A stretch of DNA of 64,000 nt from Oceanospirillum sediminis (GCF_014164585.1 NZ_JACJFM010000006.1:141407-205406), one strand, 5' to 3'; positions 53,909 to 63,398 are shown, counted from the first letter of the stretch. The notes: generated by a model not told the origin, from the sequence alone. A program made the numbers and translations.

Positions 53909-54834
53909 CAGATTTTCTCCACTTCAGGTTTGCCCAGAATACCCTGCGGCATAAACAGCAGGATCAGAATCAGCAGAGAGAAGGCGACAACATCTTTGTA
54001 TTCAGCGGTAAAGTAGCCTGCGGTCAGACTCTCAGAGACACCCAGCAGTAAACCACCCAGCATAGCCCCAGGAATACTGCCAATACCACCCAGTACTGCT
54101 GCAGTGAAGGCTTTCAGACCAGCAATAAAGCCTACGTACGGGTTAACTACACCGTAATACATACCCAGCAGAGTACCTGCTACAGCGGCCAGAGAAGCAC
54201 CGATGATAAAGGTCGTCGCAATAACATTATTAGAGTTGATACCCAGCAGGTTAGTCATGCCAATATCCTGTGCAGATGCACGGCAGGCACGTCCCATACG
54301 GGAACGGGAGATAAACAGAGTTAAACCAGCCATACAGATGATCGTGGTTACGATAATAATCACCTGCATATAGGAAATCAGAATATGGCTGCCGTCAGGA
54401 TCACCTAACAGGAAGCCCCCCTGGATCAGGCTTGGCATCGCAATATCGCGTGAGCCCTGAGCCAGACGGATGTAATTCTGCAGGAAGATAGACATACCAA
54501 TGGCAGAAATCAGTGCAATCAAACGCTTACTGCTTCGAAGGGGCTTATAGGCCACTTTCTCAATGGTAAAGCCATAGGCGCTGGCGATCATGATACTGAC
54601 CATCATGGCAAGGCCTACCATGATGAACACATTGTCAAAGCCCAGCATAGTTAAACCGGCCAGAACAATAAACGAGATATAGGTACCTATCATATATACT
54701 TCGCCATGCGCGAAGTTGATCATACCGATGATGCCGTAAACCATAGTGTAGCCAATAGCAATCAAGGCATAGGTACTGCCAATGGTCAGCCCATTAGCGA
54801 TCTGCTGGATAAAGTAATAAATAGAATCGGACAT
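53908..54834 (-). CDS. livH: Branched-chain amino acid ABC transporter permease LivH
   Basis: 308 aa from the ATG at 54834; AAGGTG lies 7 nt upstream, so the in-frame start seven codons earlier is less likely. LivH marks are [41 protein letters not shown] and, at the coupling loop, [23 protein letters not shown]. It has eight or so helices. It pairs with LivM. A strong hairpin in the 122-bp gap from livK probably lowers livHMGF relative to livK. Confidence 0.95.
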   Translation of the reverse strand: MSDSIYYFIQQIANGLTIGSTYALIAIGYTMVYGIIGMINFAHGEVYMIGTYISFIVLAGLTMLGFDNVFIMVGLAMMVSIMIASAYGFTIEKVAYKPLRSSKRLIALISAIGMSIFLQNYIRLAQGSRDIAMPSLIQGGFLLGDPDGSHILISYMQVIIIVTTIICMAGLTLFISRSRMGRACRASAQDIGMTNLLGINSNNVIATTFIIGASLAAVAGTLLGMYYGVVNPYVGFIAGLKAFTAAVLGGIGSIPGAMLGGLLLGVSESLTAGYFTAEYKDVVAFSLLILILLFMPQGILGKPEVEKI

Positions 54835-54862
54835 TATATGACACCTTGCGAGCAACGTTAAA

Positions 54863-54891
54863 CTTACGGCCTGCTTATGGCAGGCCGTAAG
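54863..54891 (-). promoter_or_regulatory. Stem-loop between livK and livH
   Basis: CTTACGGCCTGC (54863-54874) pairs perfectly with GCAGGCCGTAAG (54880-54891) around a 5-nt loop. Outer AACGTT pairing extends it. No long T-run follows on the minus strand, so it is most like the RNA stem that protects a binding-protein message and partly stops read-through, as in other ABC operons. Confidence 0.7.
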
Positions 54892-54956
54892 TGAACGTTC
54901 ACAGTGTACTTTGTAAGTGAACTGCTCAGTTCATTAATTATTCTTGTATAGTTTGC

Positions 54957-56072
54957 TTACTTAGCTTCGGACTTAGTGCCGTCCTGGTGCCAGTTATAAA
55001 CTACAAAATTGAACGAAGTCAGGTCACCCTTTTCGTCGAACTTAACGTTGCCAATAGGAGTGGAGAAAGCCGTTTTGTGCATGTACTCAGCAACTTCTTC
55101 TGAGTCAGTACTGCCTGTTGCTTTCATACTGTCAGCCATAACCTGAACAGCAGAGTACGCAGGCATTACGAAAGGACCCGTTGGATCCTGATTTTTGTCT
55201 TTAAATGCCTGAACCAGAGAAGCGTTTTTAGGGTCTTTTTCGAAGCTTGGTGGCAGAGTTACCAGCAGACCTTCAGACGCAGGACCTGCAATAGATGAAA
55301 TATCTTTGTTACCTACACCTTCAGGCCCCATGAACTGAGACTGCAGACCCAGCTCTTTAGACTGACGCAGAATCAGACCCAGCTCAGGGTGGTAACCACC
55401 GTAGTATACGAAATCAACGTTGTTTTTCTTCAGTTTGGCAACCAGAGCAGAGAAATCTTTGTCACCTGCCGTGATACCTTCAAACATCACAACATTGTAA
55501 CCCGCTTTTTCAACAGTGCTCTTCACTGCTGTAGCGATACCTTCACCGTACTGCTGCTTGTCGTGGATAACCGCAATATTCTTTGGCTTAACTTTTTCTG
55601 CGATGAAACGACCCGCTACCGGGCCTTGCAGACTGTCCAGACCAATCGTACGGAAGATCATCTGATAACCCTGCAGAGTGATATCAGGGTTGGTGGAGGC
55701 TGCTGTAACCATCACAATGCCTTCGTCTTCATAGATATCAGACGCTGGCTGAGTCGAACTTGAGCACAGGTGACCTACAACAAACTTGATGCCATCGTTA
55801 ACAATCTTGTTTGCTACTGCTACCGCCTGCTTAGGATCACAAGCGTCATCGTATTTAACGCCAACCAGTTTTTCACCGTTAACGCCACCTGCTTTATTAA
55901 TTTGCTCAATAGCCATTTCAGCACCGATGAACTGCATATCACCGTATTGAGCTACAGGGCCTGATACAGGGCCTGCCAGAGCGATTTTAATCTCTGCCTG
56001 TGCGATAGAAGTGCCCATCAGCGCAGCAGATACACCCAAACCGATTAAAGATTTTTTCACCATGCTCTTCAT
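54957..56072 (-). CDS. livK: Branched-chain amino acid binding protein LivK/LivJ
   Basis: 371 aa. The signal peptide ends SIAQA. The Leu/Ile/Val-binding fold opens EIKIALAGPVSGPVAQYGDMQFIGAEMAIEQI. Two Cys (DACDPKQAV, GHLCSSSTQPA) form the usual disulphide. Ligand contacts lie in the CSSSTQ loop and in AASTNPDITLQGY. GGA lies 8 nt before the ATG. It is the first gene of the operon; its substrate is probably Leu/Ile/Val with possible side-specificity. Confidence 0.95.
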   Translation of the reverse strand: MKSMVKKSLIGLGVSAALMGTSIAQAEIKIALAGPVSGPVAQYGDMQFIGAEMAIEQINKAGGVNGEKLVGVKYDDACDPKQAVAVANKIVNDGIKFVVGHLCSSSTQPASDIYEDEGIVMVTAASTNPDITLQGYQMIFRTIGLDSLQGPVAGRFIAEKVKPKNIAVIHDKQQYGEGIATAVKSTVEKAGYNVVMFEGITAGDKDFSALVAKLKKNNVDFVYYGGYHPELGLILRQSKELGLQSQFMGPEGVGNKDISSIAGPASEGLLVTLPPSFEKDPKNASLVQAFKDKNQDPTGPFVMPAYSAVQVMADSMKATGSTDSEEVAEYMHKTAFSTPIGNVKFDEKGDLTSFNFVVYNWHQDGTKSEAK

Positions 56073-56532
56073 TTATTTTTTCCTGTTTTTTATTGTTGAT
56101 TCGTCGATCGGCCGAATAAACAGGGATTTTGCCTCAGCCGATTAATGCCAGTATATCGGGTATCGTTTTATGTGTTCGTTCCGATATCAGACCTTCGAAT
56201 AAGATTATTCACTTATCTGCTTAGTTTTGTCTAGGTTTGTATCGGTACAAATTTAAAGCGAGCGTTAAATTTAAGCGTGAATGGAACTAGGAATGTCAAT
56301 TAAATAGGTTTTTTGAATAACAAAAAGCTATATTTTTTAGTATTTTTTTCTGATTAAGGGTCTCTTCGAGGGTTTTAACCCCATTTGTAACGTTTGCTTT
56401 ACAAAAAAAAAATTTAGCATTTTTTTTGATTTCAGGCACTTAGCGAAGTAACGGCTTTGTATTTTTTTTATGCAAAGTGTCAATTTTTGGTCTAAATATC
56501 TAAGACAGAAGCTAATTCAGTCGAGGTACGTT
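56073..56532. other. Gene-free A/T-rich stretch between livK and the DUF3135 gene
   Basis: 460 bp, divergent promoters. It has several T- and A-runs of 7-10 bp and a TTAAATTTAA palindrome at 56265-56274. A GGGTTTTAACCC stem lies near 56373-56384. No gene is seen. Lrp-type control of livK would fit, but I cannot show a site. Confidence 0.45.
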
Positions 56533-56901
56533 ATGGCAAGCCAGCTACCCTCATTTGATGCGCTAATGGAACTGGCCCGGAATAACCCCGAAAAACTGGA
56601 AGAAATTCGTCAACAGATGTCGGCAGAGATACTGGCCGATGCAACCCCTTCGGTCAGAGCTAAACTGGAAGGGTTGAACTTTCGTATTAATATGGAGCGG
56701 CAAAGATGTAAAAACCCTTTGCAGAGTTGTATGAGAATCACTGCGTTGATGCATGATTCATTTGATCGAATGAGAGAAGAGCTGGATATTCTGGTTGCTC
56801 CTCAGCATCCGCAGCTCAGAGTGATTAATCAATCCCCTGTCAATAATCCGGACCTCCAGGGGAGAAATGTCGTCCCTTTTAAAAGGGCAAACAGTTTCTG
56901 A
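56533..56901 (+). CDS. DUF3135 domain protein
   Basis: 122 aa. LPSFDALMELARNNPEKLEEIR and LEGLNFRINMERQRCKNPLQSCMRI with LMHDSFDRMREEL are the DUF3135 core; the tail is disordered (PVNNPDLQGRN). An ATG 21 codons upstream (56470) exists, but GAGG lies 6 nt before the ATG at 56533. The family is widespread in gammaproteobacteria, small and cytoplasmic, with no known function. Confidence 0.88.
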   Translation: MASQLPSFDALMELARNNPEKLEEIRQQMSAEILADATPSVRAKLEGLNFRINMERQRCKNPLQSCMRITALMHDSFDRMREELDILVAPQHPQLRVINQSPVNNPDLQGRNVVPFKRANSF

Positions 56902-56981
56902 CCTTTCCCCTTTGGCATAGCAAGCCCTTTTCTGCAGACAGCTAGCCGCTGTCTTCCCTTTCTTCTGTGTTATAGAAATGC

Positions 56982-56997
56982 TGGCATGATTAATGCT
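56982..56997 (+). promoter_or_regulatory. Sigma54-type promoter candidate for amtB
   Basis: TGGCATGATTAATGCT has GG and GC spaced exactly as in the -24/-12 consensus (TGGCACG-N4-TTGCA/T) with two mismatches, and a T-run follows. Transcription would begin near 57008, about 190 nt before the amtB start. Confidence 0.5.
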
Positions 56998-57134
56998 TTT
57001 ATTATGTCGCCTGATCACTAAGGGTGCAGCAATGCACTTTTTTCATGCGAATAAAAAACTATAAATATCAACCATATAAAGCTAACAACGCCTGTTAACG
57101 CGCTTAAAAGAAGCAATGATGTTTTCTTTTCAGC

Positions 57135-57178
57135 GCACTAATTGTGCAAAATAAAATAATAGCGCACCTAAAAGGTGC
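57135..57178. promoter_or_regulatory. Two NtrC-box-like dyads before amtB
   Basis: GCAC-TAATT-GTGC (57135-57147) and GCACC-TAAAA-GGTGC (57164-57178) resemble the NtrC site (TGCACC-N5-GGTGCA). Their centres are 30 bp apart, near three helical turns, as in paired NtrC enhancers. They lie downstream of the sigma54-like promoter and only 12 bp before the amtB ribosome site. A further GGTGCA/TGCAC pair is at 57023-57037. Confidence 0.5.
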
Positions 57179-57200
57179 AAATAAAAAACAGGAGATACCT

Positions 57201-58412
57201 GTGGAAACTATAAACAGTGCTGTAGAAACGCTGATGCAAGGAGCAAATACGCTTTTTATTCTTATCGGAGCTATCCTGGTTCTGGCCATGCATGCCGGTT
57301 TCGCTTTCCTTGAAGTTGGTACCGTCCGCCATAAAAACCAGGTCAATGCCCTGGTAAAAATTATGACTGATTTCGGCTTTTCCACTCTGGCCTACTTTTT
57401 TATCGGCTACTGGATTGCCTACGATATCACCTTTTTCAGCAGTGCCAGTGTCCTGGCAGAAGGCAGTGGTTACGCTCTGGTGAAGTTCTTTTTCCTGCTG
57501 ACATTTGCAGCGGCAATTCCGGCTATTGTCTCTGGCGGTGTTGCTGAGCGAGCTCGCTTCTACCCTATGCTGGTTGCATCAGCACTGATCGTAGGTCTGG
57601 TTTACCCGCTGTTTGAAGGGATGAGCTGGAACGGAAATTATGGCTTCCAGGATTTCATGGAAGCGTTTTTTGGTGCGCCATTCCATGATTTTGCAGGTTC
57701 TGTGGTTGTACACGGTGTTGGCGGCTGGATTGCATTAGCCGCTATCCTGATTCTGGGAGCACGTATGGGGCGTTACCGTAACGGTCGTGTTGTTGCCTTT
57801 GCTCCATCAAACATTCCATTTCTGGCATTAGGTTCATGGATTCTGACCGTAGGCTGGTTTGGATTTAATGTCATGTCAGCTCAGACACTTGACGGGATCA
57901 GTGGACTGGTTGCGGTAAACTCTTTGATGGCAATGGTTGGCGGCATTATCACTTCTCTGTTACTGGGCAAAAACGATCCGGGCTTTATTCACAATGGTCC
58001 TCTGGCAGGTCTGGTCGCTGTCTGTGCAGGTTCAGATATTATGCACCCCATTGGTGCGCTGATTACCGGTGGTATTGCAGGTGCCCTGTTTGTGTATATG
58101 TTCACTCTGGCGCAGAACAAATGGCCTCGTCTGGATGATGTATTGGGTGTATGGCCGCTGCATGGCCTGTGTGGTGCCTGGGGTGGCATTGCTGCTGGTA
58201 TTTTCGGTCTTGAAGCACTGGGTGGTCTGGGTGGCGTGACTCTTGCTTCTCAGATAGCAGGCACTGTTGTTGGTATTGTTATTGCGACCCTGGGCGGTTT
58301 TATCGTCTATGGGCTGGTAAACAAAGTATCAGGCATCAGACTGGGTGAGGAAGACGAGTTTAATGGTGCGGATTTGAGTATCCACAAAATTGGTGCAACC
58401 AACGAGGACTAA
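57201..58412 (+). CDS. amtB: Ammonium transporter Amt
   Basis: 403 aa from a GTG at 57201, with AGGAG 6 nt upstream; the frame extends back to a GTG at 57144 that has no ribosome site. Eleven helices include AMHAGFAFLEVGTVRHKNQVN and SGGVAERARFYP. The twin pore histidines are in AGSVVVHGVGGW and GVWPLHGLCGAWGG. No cleavable signal peptide is seen. The usual partner glnK is not adjacent. It takes up ammonium under nitrogen limitation; the sigma54/NtrC-like sites upstream fit that. Confidence 0.95.
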   Translation: METINSAVETLMQGANTLFILIGAILVLAMHAGFAFLEVGTVRHKNQVNALVKIMTDFGFSTLAYFFIGYWIAYDITFFSSASVLAEGSGYALVKFFFLLTFAAAIPAIVSGGVAERARFYPMLVASALIVGLVYPLFEGMSWNGNYGFQDFMEAFFGAPFHDFAGSVVVHGVGGWIALAAILILGARMGRYRNGRVVAFAPSNIPFLALGSWILTVGWFGFNVMSAQTLDGISGLVAVNSLMAMVGGIITSLLLGKNDPGFIHNGPLAGLVAVCAGSDIMHPIGALITGGIAGALFVYMFTLAQNKWPRLDDVLGVWPLHGLCGAWGGIAAGIFGLEALGGLGGVTLASQIAGTVVGIVIATLGGFIVYGLVNKVSGIRLGEEDEFNGADLSIHKIGATNED

Positions 58413-58529
58413 TCAATTTTTACCATAATATGACGAATGGTTATTCGTCGGGCTGTACAGAGTAAATAACTCCAGTAGCCCGAATATTTTCCCTTGTTCT
58501 TTATGAGAACCTTTGTACTTGTGAGCATT

Positions 58530-58576
58530 GCCCGTAGTTATACTGCTTTATCTTCCGTTTGCTACGGGCCTTTTTC
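58530..58576 (+). terminator. Terminator region after amtB
   Basis: GCCCGTAG (58530-58537) pairs with CTACGGGC (58562-58569) around a 24-nt loop, then CTTTTTCC. Closer to amtB, TCGGGCT / AGCCCGA (58448-58454 / 58477-58483) is a second candidate followed by ATATTTT. Confidence 0.65.
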
Positions 58577-58592
58577 CTGCTCTGAACCTCCG

Positions 58593-59216
58593 TCATAACT
58601 CACTTTCACAGGCATAGCAGGCAAGGAACATTTTCACTGCATCCTGACGGATCATCTGACTAAGTCCCGTATCAGGGACGGCCTGTCCCATCAGAATTTG
58701 TGGCCAGAATGCATGACCCTTAATCAATCCGATAAATTGAGTGGCCAGATAAGGAGCCTCTCTGTTATCTGTTATCCGTTTTTCCTGCTGTGCAGACACA
58801 ATCCAGTTCTCCAGGCCACTTTTCTGTACATTCGCCTCAGCCATTGCTCTGGCAGACAGTTCCGGAGACTGAATACATTCAGCAATCATCACTCGAGCCA
58901 ATCGCAAAAATGATTGTTTTGCCAGCATATTCAGTTCTCTGGCTGCAAACTCATCCAGCTGCCGGGCCAGAGATGCATCTGAAACATATTCAATGGCTGT
59001 CATCAGAGCGCTCTGCTCAAACATCTGTCTGGCAATGGCCTGAAACAGTAACTCTTTGCTGGAAAAGTGGTTATACAGGGTCCTTTTGGACACTTCAGCT
59101 CTGGCTGAAATAGCATCCATACTGGTTTGTCGATAGCCATGTTCAACAAACAGATCAATTGATGCGTCCAGTATGGCCCGACGCTTACGCTCTTTCAGTG
59201 TTATTTTTTCACTCAT
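58593..59216 (-). CDS. TetR family repressor
   Basis: 207 aa from the ATG at 59216 (GGGGGA upstream). The TetR HTH at ~20-60 reads AILDASIDLFVEHGYRQTSMDAISARAEVSKRTLYNHFSSKE. The all-helical ligand domain closes with FLACYACESEL and resembles the TetR_C_11/AcrR-type. It is divergent from a RomA-like gene with a perfect 18-bp palindrome between them. This is the same arrangement as ramR-romA in Klebsiella/Enterobacter, where RamR represses romA-ramA. Confidence 0.9.
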   Translation of the reverse strand: MSEKITLKERKRRAILDASIDLFVEHGYRQTSMDAISARAEVSKRTLYNHFSSKELLFQAIARQMFEQSALMTAIEYVSDASLARQLDEFAARELNMLAKQSFLRLARVMIAECIQSPELSARAMAEANVQKSGLENWIVSAQQEKRITDNREAPYLATQFIGLIKGHAFWPQILMGQAVPDTGLSQMIRQDAVKMFLACYACESEL

Positions 59217-59296
59217 ACGTCCCCCTGTAATGATCTGATTATTATAAAGGATTACCCAATGACAAACGCATTGGACCTGCAAAAACTTCAAAAAAT

Positions 59297-59314
59297 GTAA
59301 ACTTTATAGTTTAC
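59297..59314. promoter_or_regulatory. TetR operator palindrome
   Basis: GTAAACT-TTAT-AGTTTAC is perfect over both 7-bp arms. A second looser pair (ATAAACT at 59331-59337 and AGTTTAC at 59348-59354) repeats the half-sites. Both lie in the gap between the TetR gene and the RomA-like gene. Confidence 0.75.
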
Positions 59315-59372
59315 TTTTTTTATTGAGAAGATAAACTACACCGAAAAGTTTACCTTTTAAGGTATCTCGAAT

Positions 59373-60449
59373 ATGTTCAGAAAAATAGGAATAATCCTGG
59401 TCGGAGTAGTTTTTGTTATGACATTTATCAGCTGTACCAGTGCACCTGTAAAAGATTACGCCATATCTCAACAATTTCGGGAAGGTAAGTTCCATAATCT
59501 GAAACCGATGCCAGTTAACGATTCAGGTACTATGATGCGGATTCTATGGCGTTATATCACAGAGAAACGGCAGGAGCCTGTCCCTGTATCTCCTGTCCCG
59601 GTGCACGCACTGACTACACAACAACTCCATCAGGAAAATAATGGTCTGGATGCACTTTACCGACTAGGACACTCCAGCCTGCTGCTGAATCTGAACAAAA
59701 CCTTCTGGTTAATTGACCCTGTTTTTGGCGATAGAGCTTCACCTTTCAACTGGATAGGTCCGGCTCGTTTTCATAAGGCTCCATTAACCCCGGATCAATT
59801 ACCTGAGATAACTGGCGTGATTATTTCGCATGACCATTATGATCATCTGGACCAATTCACTGTTCAGCACCTGAAAGATAAAGTGAAGCACTTTATTGTC
59901 CCGCTGGGCGTCGGCCAGCATCTGATGAAGTGGGGAGTTAATGAGCAGAAAATTACTGAGCTGGACTGGTGGCAACAGACACTGATTAACGGGGTTTCTG
60001 TGACCGCTACGCCGTCTCAGCATTTCTCAGGGCGAGGATTATCTGATGGAAATTCAACGCTGTGGGCTTCATGGGTGATTCGCTCAGAACAATCCTCACT
60101 TTTTTATAGTGGAGATTCAGGGTATTTCGATGGCTTTCAGGAGATCGGGCAGAAATTCGGACCGTTTGATCTGACCATTATGGAAAATGGGGCTTACGAC
60201 AAAATGTGGGCGAATGTCCATATGCATCCGGAAGAGACCTTGCAGGCGCATCAGGATGTCCAGGGGAAAAACTTACTTCCTGTACACAACAGTACCTTCG
60301 ATCTGGCATTTCATGATTGGCACGAACCACTGAATCGACTGCAAATATTGAGTGAGCAGGCTTCTGTCACTATGGTAACCCCGGAAATCGGACAACGGAT
60401 GAATATCTCAGAATCAGCGCAGTATCAATCTCGCTGGTGGAATAGATAA
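59373..60449 (+). CDS. MBL-fold lipoprotein, RomA/NAPE-PLD-like
   Basis: 358 aa. The signal peptide ends in a lipobox-like FISC (Cys21). After a linker, the metallo-beta-lactamase domain shows GHSSLLLNLNKTFWLIDPVF, the metal motif ISHDHYDHLD (HxHxDH), PSQHFSGR, YSGDSGYFDGF and the late metal ligand VHNSTFDLAFH. This is the NAPE-PLD/RomA/UlaG branch, acting on phospholipid-like or lactone substrates. The TetR operator upstream suggests induction by a small molecule. The substrate is unknown. Confidence 0.88.
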   Translation: MFRKIGIILVGVVFVMTFISCTSAPVKDYAISQQFREGKFHNLKPMPVNDSGTMMRILWRYITEKRQEPVPVSPVPVHALTTQQLHQENNGLDALYRLGHSSLLLNLNKTFWLIDPVFGDRASPFNWIGPARFHKAPLTPDQLPEITGVIISHDHYDHLDQFTVQHLKDKVKHFIVPLGVGQHLMKWGVNEQKITELDWWQQTLINGVSVTATPSQHFSGRGLSDGNSTLWASWVIRSEQSSLFYSGDSGYFDGFQEIGQKFGPFDLTIMENGAYDKMWANVHMHPEETLQAHQDVQGKNLLPVHNSTFDLAFHDWHEPLNRLQILSEQASVTMVTPEIGQRMNISESAQYQSRWWNR

Positions 60450-60585
60450 TTACTTACTTCTGATAACCGCCGGTTCAGTCAGGCTTTGTTTCAGGGCTGA
60501 TAATCAAGCCGCTCCGGTGTATGGATATACCGCAACCAGGATCACAAACAGATCTGTCAATAGACTGAGTCGATAGAATAAAAAA

Positions 60586-60612
60586 GCAGCCCATAAAGAG
60601 CTGCCTTTTAGC
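60586..60612 (-). terminator. Terminator after ggt
   Basis: On the minus strand AAGGCAGC and GCTGC pair around a 9-nt loop and are followed by six T. It lies about 25-50 bp past the ggt stop. Confidence 0.8.
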
Positions 60613-60633
60613 ACTACGTATTATTTCAGGGCA

Positions 60634-62388
60634 TCAGTCACCCATCGCGATACCTTCGCGACGAGGATCGGCACCGCCTTCCAGCTTGCCATCCTTAAAA
60701 TGAATCGCATGCAGACCAGAATTCAGATCACGGATATTCACTTTAAAGCCCATCTTTTCTAATGGGGCTTTAAATTTCTCGGCATCTGTTCCCTGTTCCA
60801 GGTCATAAGTACCAAAACGATTGATCAGGTGAGGCTGATTAATCGCTTTCTGAACAGGCATGCCCCAATCCAGATGGGCAATCAGTGTGGATGCGACATA
60901 ACCAATAATACGGGAACCGCCAGGTGAACCTACTGCCATGTAAGGCTGATCATTCTTCATAACAATTGTAGGTGCCATAGATGAACGAGGACGTTTACCC
61001 GGTTCCAGACGGTTCGCAATCGGATAACCATCTTTATAAGCAGAGAAAGAGAAATCTGTCAGCTCATTATTCAGCAGAAAACCATTACTCATAACACGAG
61101 AACCGAAGCCGTTCTCAATGGTGCTGGTCATGGAGACAATATTGCCATCCTTATCAACAATCACCAGATGAGTGGTGGATGGCAGCTCGATCGACTCATC
61201 ATCAGCCATCGCAACGGCTTTTTCCCAGCGAGGTTCACCGGCGCTGACTTCTTCCAGTGCTTTCCCCGGAGTAATCAGCTTAGCTCTGTTTTTCAGATAG
61301 TCAGCATCCAGCAGTCCTTCAGGCATCGGCACGAAGTCGCTGTCAGCCATATAACGACCCCGGTCAGCAAATGCCAGGCGAGATGCATCACCAATCACCT
61401 GCCAGGCCTCTGCGCTATCCGGTCCCATTGCTTTCAGATCAAAATGACTGGATATCCCCAGGATCTGGCCCACAGTCAGAGCGCCTGAACTCGGAGGCCC
61501 CATGCCACAAATATCATACTGTCGGTAAGGTGCACAGGTTGCCGGGCGCTCTTTAATCCGGTAATTAGACAAATCCTGTCGGGTTAATAAACCAGGGTTA
61601 TCCTGGATACTGCTTACTTTATTGACAATATCCCGACCGATACGTCCTTCATAGAAAGCTGCAGCGCCTTCTCTGGCCAGTACCGACAGCGTTTCAGCGT
61701 ACTCGGGGTTTTTCAGCTGATAACCTTCTTTAAGAGGGTTGCCATCAGCATCAAAGAAGTAGGCTTTAGTGTCCGGATAGCGGCTCAGGCGTTTCTGATC
61801 CTTCTCGATAGCCCCTGCCAGACGAGCAGATACTTCAAAACCGTCTTCTGCCATAGCTCGGGCTGGCTCCAGCAGACTAGCCCACGTTTGTGTACCATAG
61901 CGGGCATGCATCTCAGCCATCAGTTTAACTGTCCCCGGCGTACCGACCGAGCGACCGCCTACCACGGCATCATAGAACTTCAGAGGTTTACCATTTTCAT
62001 CCTGGAACAGTTCAGGTGTAGCGGACATCGGAGCAGTTTCACGGCCATCAAATGTTGTCAGTTTTTTACTGGCGGCATCGTAATACACCAGGAAAGCACC
62101 GCCCCCCAGACCTGAAGACTGAGGTTCGACCAGACCAAGCATAGCTTGTACTGCTACCATGGCATCCATTGCTGAGCCTCCGGCTTTCAGCACATCGTAG
62201 CCTGCCTTAACCGCATGAGGGTTAGCCGCTGCAACCATATAGTTATTAGCGATAACACTGGATTTAGCCGTAAAACCACTTGCCGCTTCAGGGTCAATAG
62301 CATCCGTAGTCTGTGCTGCCTGCAGATTCATTGACAACAGAGCAGAAGCCACAAGAAGAACAGATTTTTTAACTGTTTTTTGTAACAT
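60634..62388 (-). CDS. ggt: Gamma-glutamyltransferase precursor
   Basis: 584 aa. The signal peptide ends NLQAA. The large subunit opens at ANPHAVKAGYDVLKAGGSAMDAMVA; the self-cleavage site is before the Thr of SSTTHLVIVDKDGNIVSMT, giving the small subunit. The lid and substrate residues ENGFGSRVMSNGFLLNNELTDFS, RPRSSMAPTIV and AVGSPGGSRII are all present. In the periplasm it cleaves or transfers the gamma-glutamyl group of glutathione and analogues. A 356-bp gene-free stretch lies upstream. Confidence 0.96.
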   Translation of the reverse strand: MLQKTVKKSVLLVASALLSMNLQAAQTTDAIDPEAASGFTAKSSVIANNYMVAAANPHAVKAGYDVLKAGGSAMDAMVAVQAMLGLVEPQSSGLGGGAFLVYYDAASKKLTTFDGRETAPMSATPELFQDENGKPLKFYDAVVGGRSVGTPGTVKLMAEMHARYGTQTWASLLEPARAMAEDGFEVSARLAGAIEKDQKRLSRYPDTKAYFFDADGNPLKEGYQLKNPEYAETLSVLAREGAAAFYEGRIGRDIVNKVSSIQDNPGLLTRQDLSNYRIKERPATCAPYRQYDICGMGPPSSGALTVGQILGISSHFDLKAMGPDSAEAWQVIGDASRLAFADRGRYMADSDFVPMPEGLLDADYLKNRAKLITPGKALEEVSAGEPRWEKAVAMADDESIELPSTTHLVIVDKDGNIVSMTSTIENGFGSRVMSNGFLLNNELTDFSFSAYKDGYPIANRLEPGKRPRSSMAPTIVMKNDQPYMAVGSPGGSRIIGYVASTLIAHLDWGMPVQKAINQPHLINRFGTYDLEQGTDAEKFKAPLEKMGFKVNIRDLNSGLHAIHFKDGKLEGGADPRREGIAMGD

Positions 62389-62744
62389 GGGGCTGATCCT
62401 TTATTTTTCTTATCAGATCGATTAACTATCAGAATAATTCCGTCTTATCAGAGCCTTATCTATCAGATCAGAAAAATAAAGTCCTCTAAAACGCCAGCAA
62501 TCCATACGGACTGCTCTGAAGATAGTAGATCGTCTGCCATCTGAGAAATATATCCATCCGTGCCAGTCTGACCTTCTTTCGCGCCATCGCAAACATTTTA
62601 ATTACGCAACATGATCAGATGCCTGGTGCTCAGACACCAGAGAGCTCAGATATCATATTTCTATATCTGGACTCCCTGGGAGCGTTAATAATTAAAGCCC
62701 GCCCCCTGTTATTTTGATCCTCAACAGTAATGACTACCCGGAAT
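62389..62744. other. Gene-free stretch upstream of ggt
   Basis: 356 bp between ggt and the transglutaminase-like gene, both on the minus strand. It holds a short stem CTGGTG/CACCAG at 62623-62640 that could end the transglutaminase message, and the ggt promoter, which I could not place. Confidence 0.45.
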
Positions 62745-63398
62745 CTACCAGACCAGCAGTTCTGTATCAGGCAGTTCAGCCAGTACCTGATCCCAGCTTT
62801 TATCAGCCCCCAGAGCCTGAACAACCACAGGTAAAGGCTCTGCCCATATTTCTGGCAGATCAGCTTCACCAGCAACCCTGATTGGATAAGCCAGCGCTTC
62901 ATGTGGCGGGGTAAATTCAGCCCTGACCTCTACTTTTCCCTGGCTCGGCAAGCGGTTTCCTCTGGGATCAATACGGTACCAGCCATACTCTTCCAGCCAG
63001 ACAGCATTCAACCCGTGCAGACTAAAGGGACCATCGTCACCATCTTCGTCACCAATGGTGAGTCTCTGATAACACAGGCCTGCCGGAATGCCATTTGCTC
63101 TTAATAAAGCCGCCAGCAAATGACTTTTAGCGTAACAATAGCCTGTGCCATGAGCCAGAACATCTGAAGCTTTACAGGTCACCGGGTTCATCTGGTAATC
63201 CACGCTGTGATAAATTTCATCCCGGACAAATTCAAAACAACAGCGGGCGATCTCTGTTTTATCCGCTTTACTGGTTCTGTTAATGACGATCTGGTGTAAC
63301 TCCTGAGCTTTCAGTAAAACTTCGGGATTCTGCCAGTTAATAAACTCGCTTTCTGCCAGATATAACAATGGATCAGCGGTTCTTAGTACAGAGTTCAT
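62745..63398 (-). CDS. Transglutaminase-like cysteine protease-fold protein
   Basis: 217 aa, cytoplasmic. The catalytic triad is readable: Cys in GTGYCYAKSHLLAALLRA, His in FSLHGLNAVWLEEYGWYRID, and Asp in RIDPRGN. This is the transglutaminase-core fold (Cys-His-Asp) often used by bacterial peptidases or amide hydrolases. Its ATG overlaps the last codons of the aminotransferase gene by 4 nt, so the two were co-translated before the aminotransferase gene was broken. Its natural substrate is unknown. Confidence 0.87.
   Translation of the reverse strand: MNSVLRTADPLLYLAESEFINWQNPEVLLKAQELHQIVINRTSKADKTEIARCCFEFVRDEIYHSVDYQMNPVTCKASDVLAHGTGYCYAKSHLLAALLRANGIPAGLCYQRLTIGDEDGDDGPFSLHGLNAVWLEEYGWYRIDPRGNRLPSQGKVEVRAEFTPPHEALAYPIRVAGEADLPEIWAEPLPVVVQALGADKSWDQVLAELPDTELLVW

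Noticed and set aside
56470..56532. Upstream ATG extending the DUF3135 gene by 21 codons
   Set aside because: The family begins at the LPSFD segment and the only good ribosome site fits the ATG at 56533.
57104..57385. 93-codon minus-strand ORF before and over amtB
   Set aside because: Overlaps the Amt N-terminus and the NtrC-like sites; no ribosome site or homology.
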